5,192 bases of DNA, taken from the NCBI GenBank assembly GCA_017544745.1, contig JAFYDO010000115.1, forward strand, positions 1-5,192, given 5' to 3'. The notes under the pieces were generated by a model. The model did no database searches and had not been told where the DNA came from. It worked only from the letters and a program-made list of their open reading frames with translations. Below, one piece after another: positions 4,649-5,192 of the stretch. This DNA is from Treponema sp. GTDB lineage: Bacteria > Spirochaetota > Spirochaetia > Treponematales > Treponemataceae. Position 1 is the stretch's first letter. Each line of letters begins with the position of its first letter. The position numbers and the translations under genes were made by a program.

Positions 4649-5192
4649 ATGGTTCAAACAGATTACGAAAACCTCACCCCGGAGGAAAAATGGGAACATG
4701 CAACTATTGCAAACAATTTTATTTTTTACAAGGTTATGCACAACAATCCTGATGTATGTAAGGAACTTCTTGAAATCCTGCTTCAGATTAAGATTGATCA
4801 TATCGATATGAAGCAGGAAGAAACTGTCATGGTGGATTATGGTAAAAAAGGGGTAAGGCTAGATGTTTATGCTGTCGGTAAAGACAAAGCATATAGTATC
4901 GAAATGCAGGCTACTGATACAGGTGAACTTCCCGAACGCAGCAGATACTACCAGGGTGTCCTGGATGTTTCAGAGTTAAACAGTGGAACAACCTATAAAG
5001 AGTTAAAAGACGGTTATGTCATATTCATCTGTGTACCGGATATTTTTGGAAAAGGTTATGCAAAATATACATTTGAAAATCTTTGTCTAGAAAATCCAGA
5101 AATAAAACTCAATGATCGCACATACAAGTACTTTTTCATTGCATCGAATTATGATAAAATACTTGACGAAAGGCAGAAAGCGTTTCTGAAAC
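4649..5192 (+). CDS. PD-(D/E)XK nuclease family transposase / Rpn-like protein, N-terminal 181 residues, 3' end outside window
   Basis: The frame runs from ATG 4649 to the window edge without a stop. The protein resembles the PDDEXK_2 / Rpn (recombination-promoting nuclease) family, whose characterised E. coli members are DNA endonucleases that raise RecA-independent recombination. Visible features are an N-terminal 'D-x(n)-E' helical region that precedes the core, then 'GKKGVRLDVYA' with Asp72, and 'YSIEMQ' with Glu85 and Gln87, which together read as the D-x12-E-x-Q form of the nuclease active site. Next comes 'LPERSRYYQGVLDVSEL' (94-110), typical of the family, and 'YVIFICVPDIFGKGYAKYTFENLC' spread over 123-146. 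Members are commonly about 300 residues, so a third or more is missing. It is transcribed away from the symporter, from a promoter region with phased T-tracts. No transposon ends are visible, so the 'transposase' label should not be read as proof of mobility. Confidence 0.85.
   Translation, partial: MVQTDYENLTPEEKWEHATIANNFIFYKVMHNNPDVCKELLEILLQIKIDHIDMKQEETVMVDYGKKGVRLDVYAVGKDKAYSIEMQATDTGELPERSRYYQGVLDVSELNSGTTYKELKDGYVIFICVPDIFGKGYAKYTFENLCLENPEIKLNDRTYKYFFIASNYDKILDERQKAFLK

Overview
The window looks like ordinary chromosomal sequence from an AT-leaning bacterium. It holds two metabolic transcription units that converge, plus the start of an accessory gene at the right edge. Three things together suggest a host-associated Treponema (spirochete): a PDDEXK_2/Rpn-type nuclease gene, short dispersed-type palindromes in the spacers, and an acyltransferase with a zinc ribbon. 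This is inference at moderate confidence. Lachnospiraceae or Fibrobacter-like bacteria remain possible, and there is no rRNA or other marker here to settle it.

Layout, left to right. Positions 1-1495 (+) carry the end of serC and a complete serA, the first two steps from 3-phosphoglycerate to serine but in reverse pathway order. Their stop and start codons are separated by one base, and the serA Shine-Dalgarno lies inside the last serC codons, so they are almost certainly co-transcribed and probably translationally coupled. SerA has an ACT domain with the three serine-contacting residues known from E. coli, so serine feedback inhibition is expected.

Positions 1496-1534 are a 39-base convergent spacer with a 9-bp hairpin. 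A second, 11-bp hairpin overlaps the end of the opposing gene. Positions 1535-4408 (-) hold two genes read right to left: an alanine/glycine:cation symporter (AGCS family) and then a PlsC-like lysophospholipid acyltransferase with a C-terminal zinc ribbon and an unassigned tail. Their 108-base spacer contains a perfect 24-bp inverted repeat around a 14-base loop.

Positions 4409-4648 are a 240-base divergent promoter region. They contain a strong extended -10 promoter for the symporter with an untranslated leader of roughly 115-120 bases, a second TATAAT facing the other way, and a run of T-tracts spaced about 10 bases apart that should bend the DNA. From 4649 (+) a PD-(D/E)XK nuclease/transposase-family gene (Rpn-like) begins and runs off the right edge.

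I found no RNA gene, CRISPR array, complete insertion sequence or phage gene, and no clearly new multi-gene system. The points most worth a second look are the phased-tract divergent promoter, the 24-bp inverted repeat between the minus-strand genes, and the acyltransferase/zinc-ribbon architecture. No gene-free stretch exceeds 300 bases.
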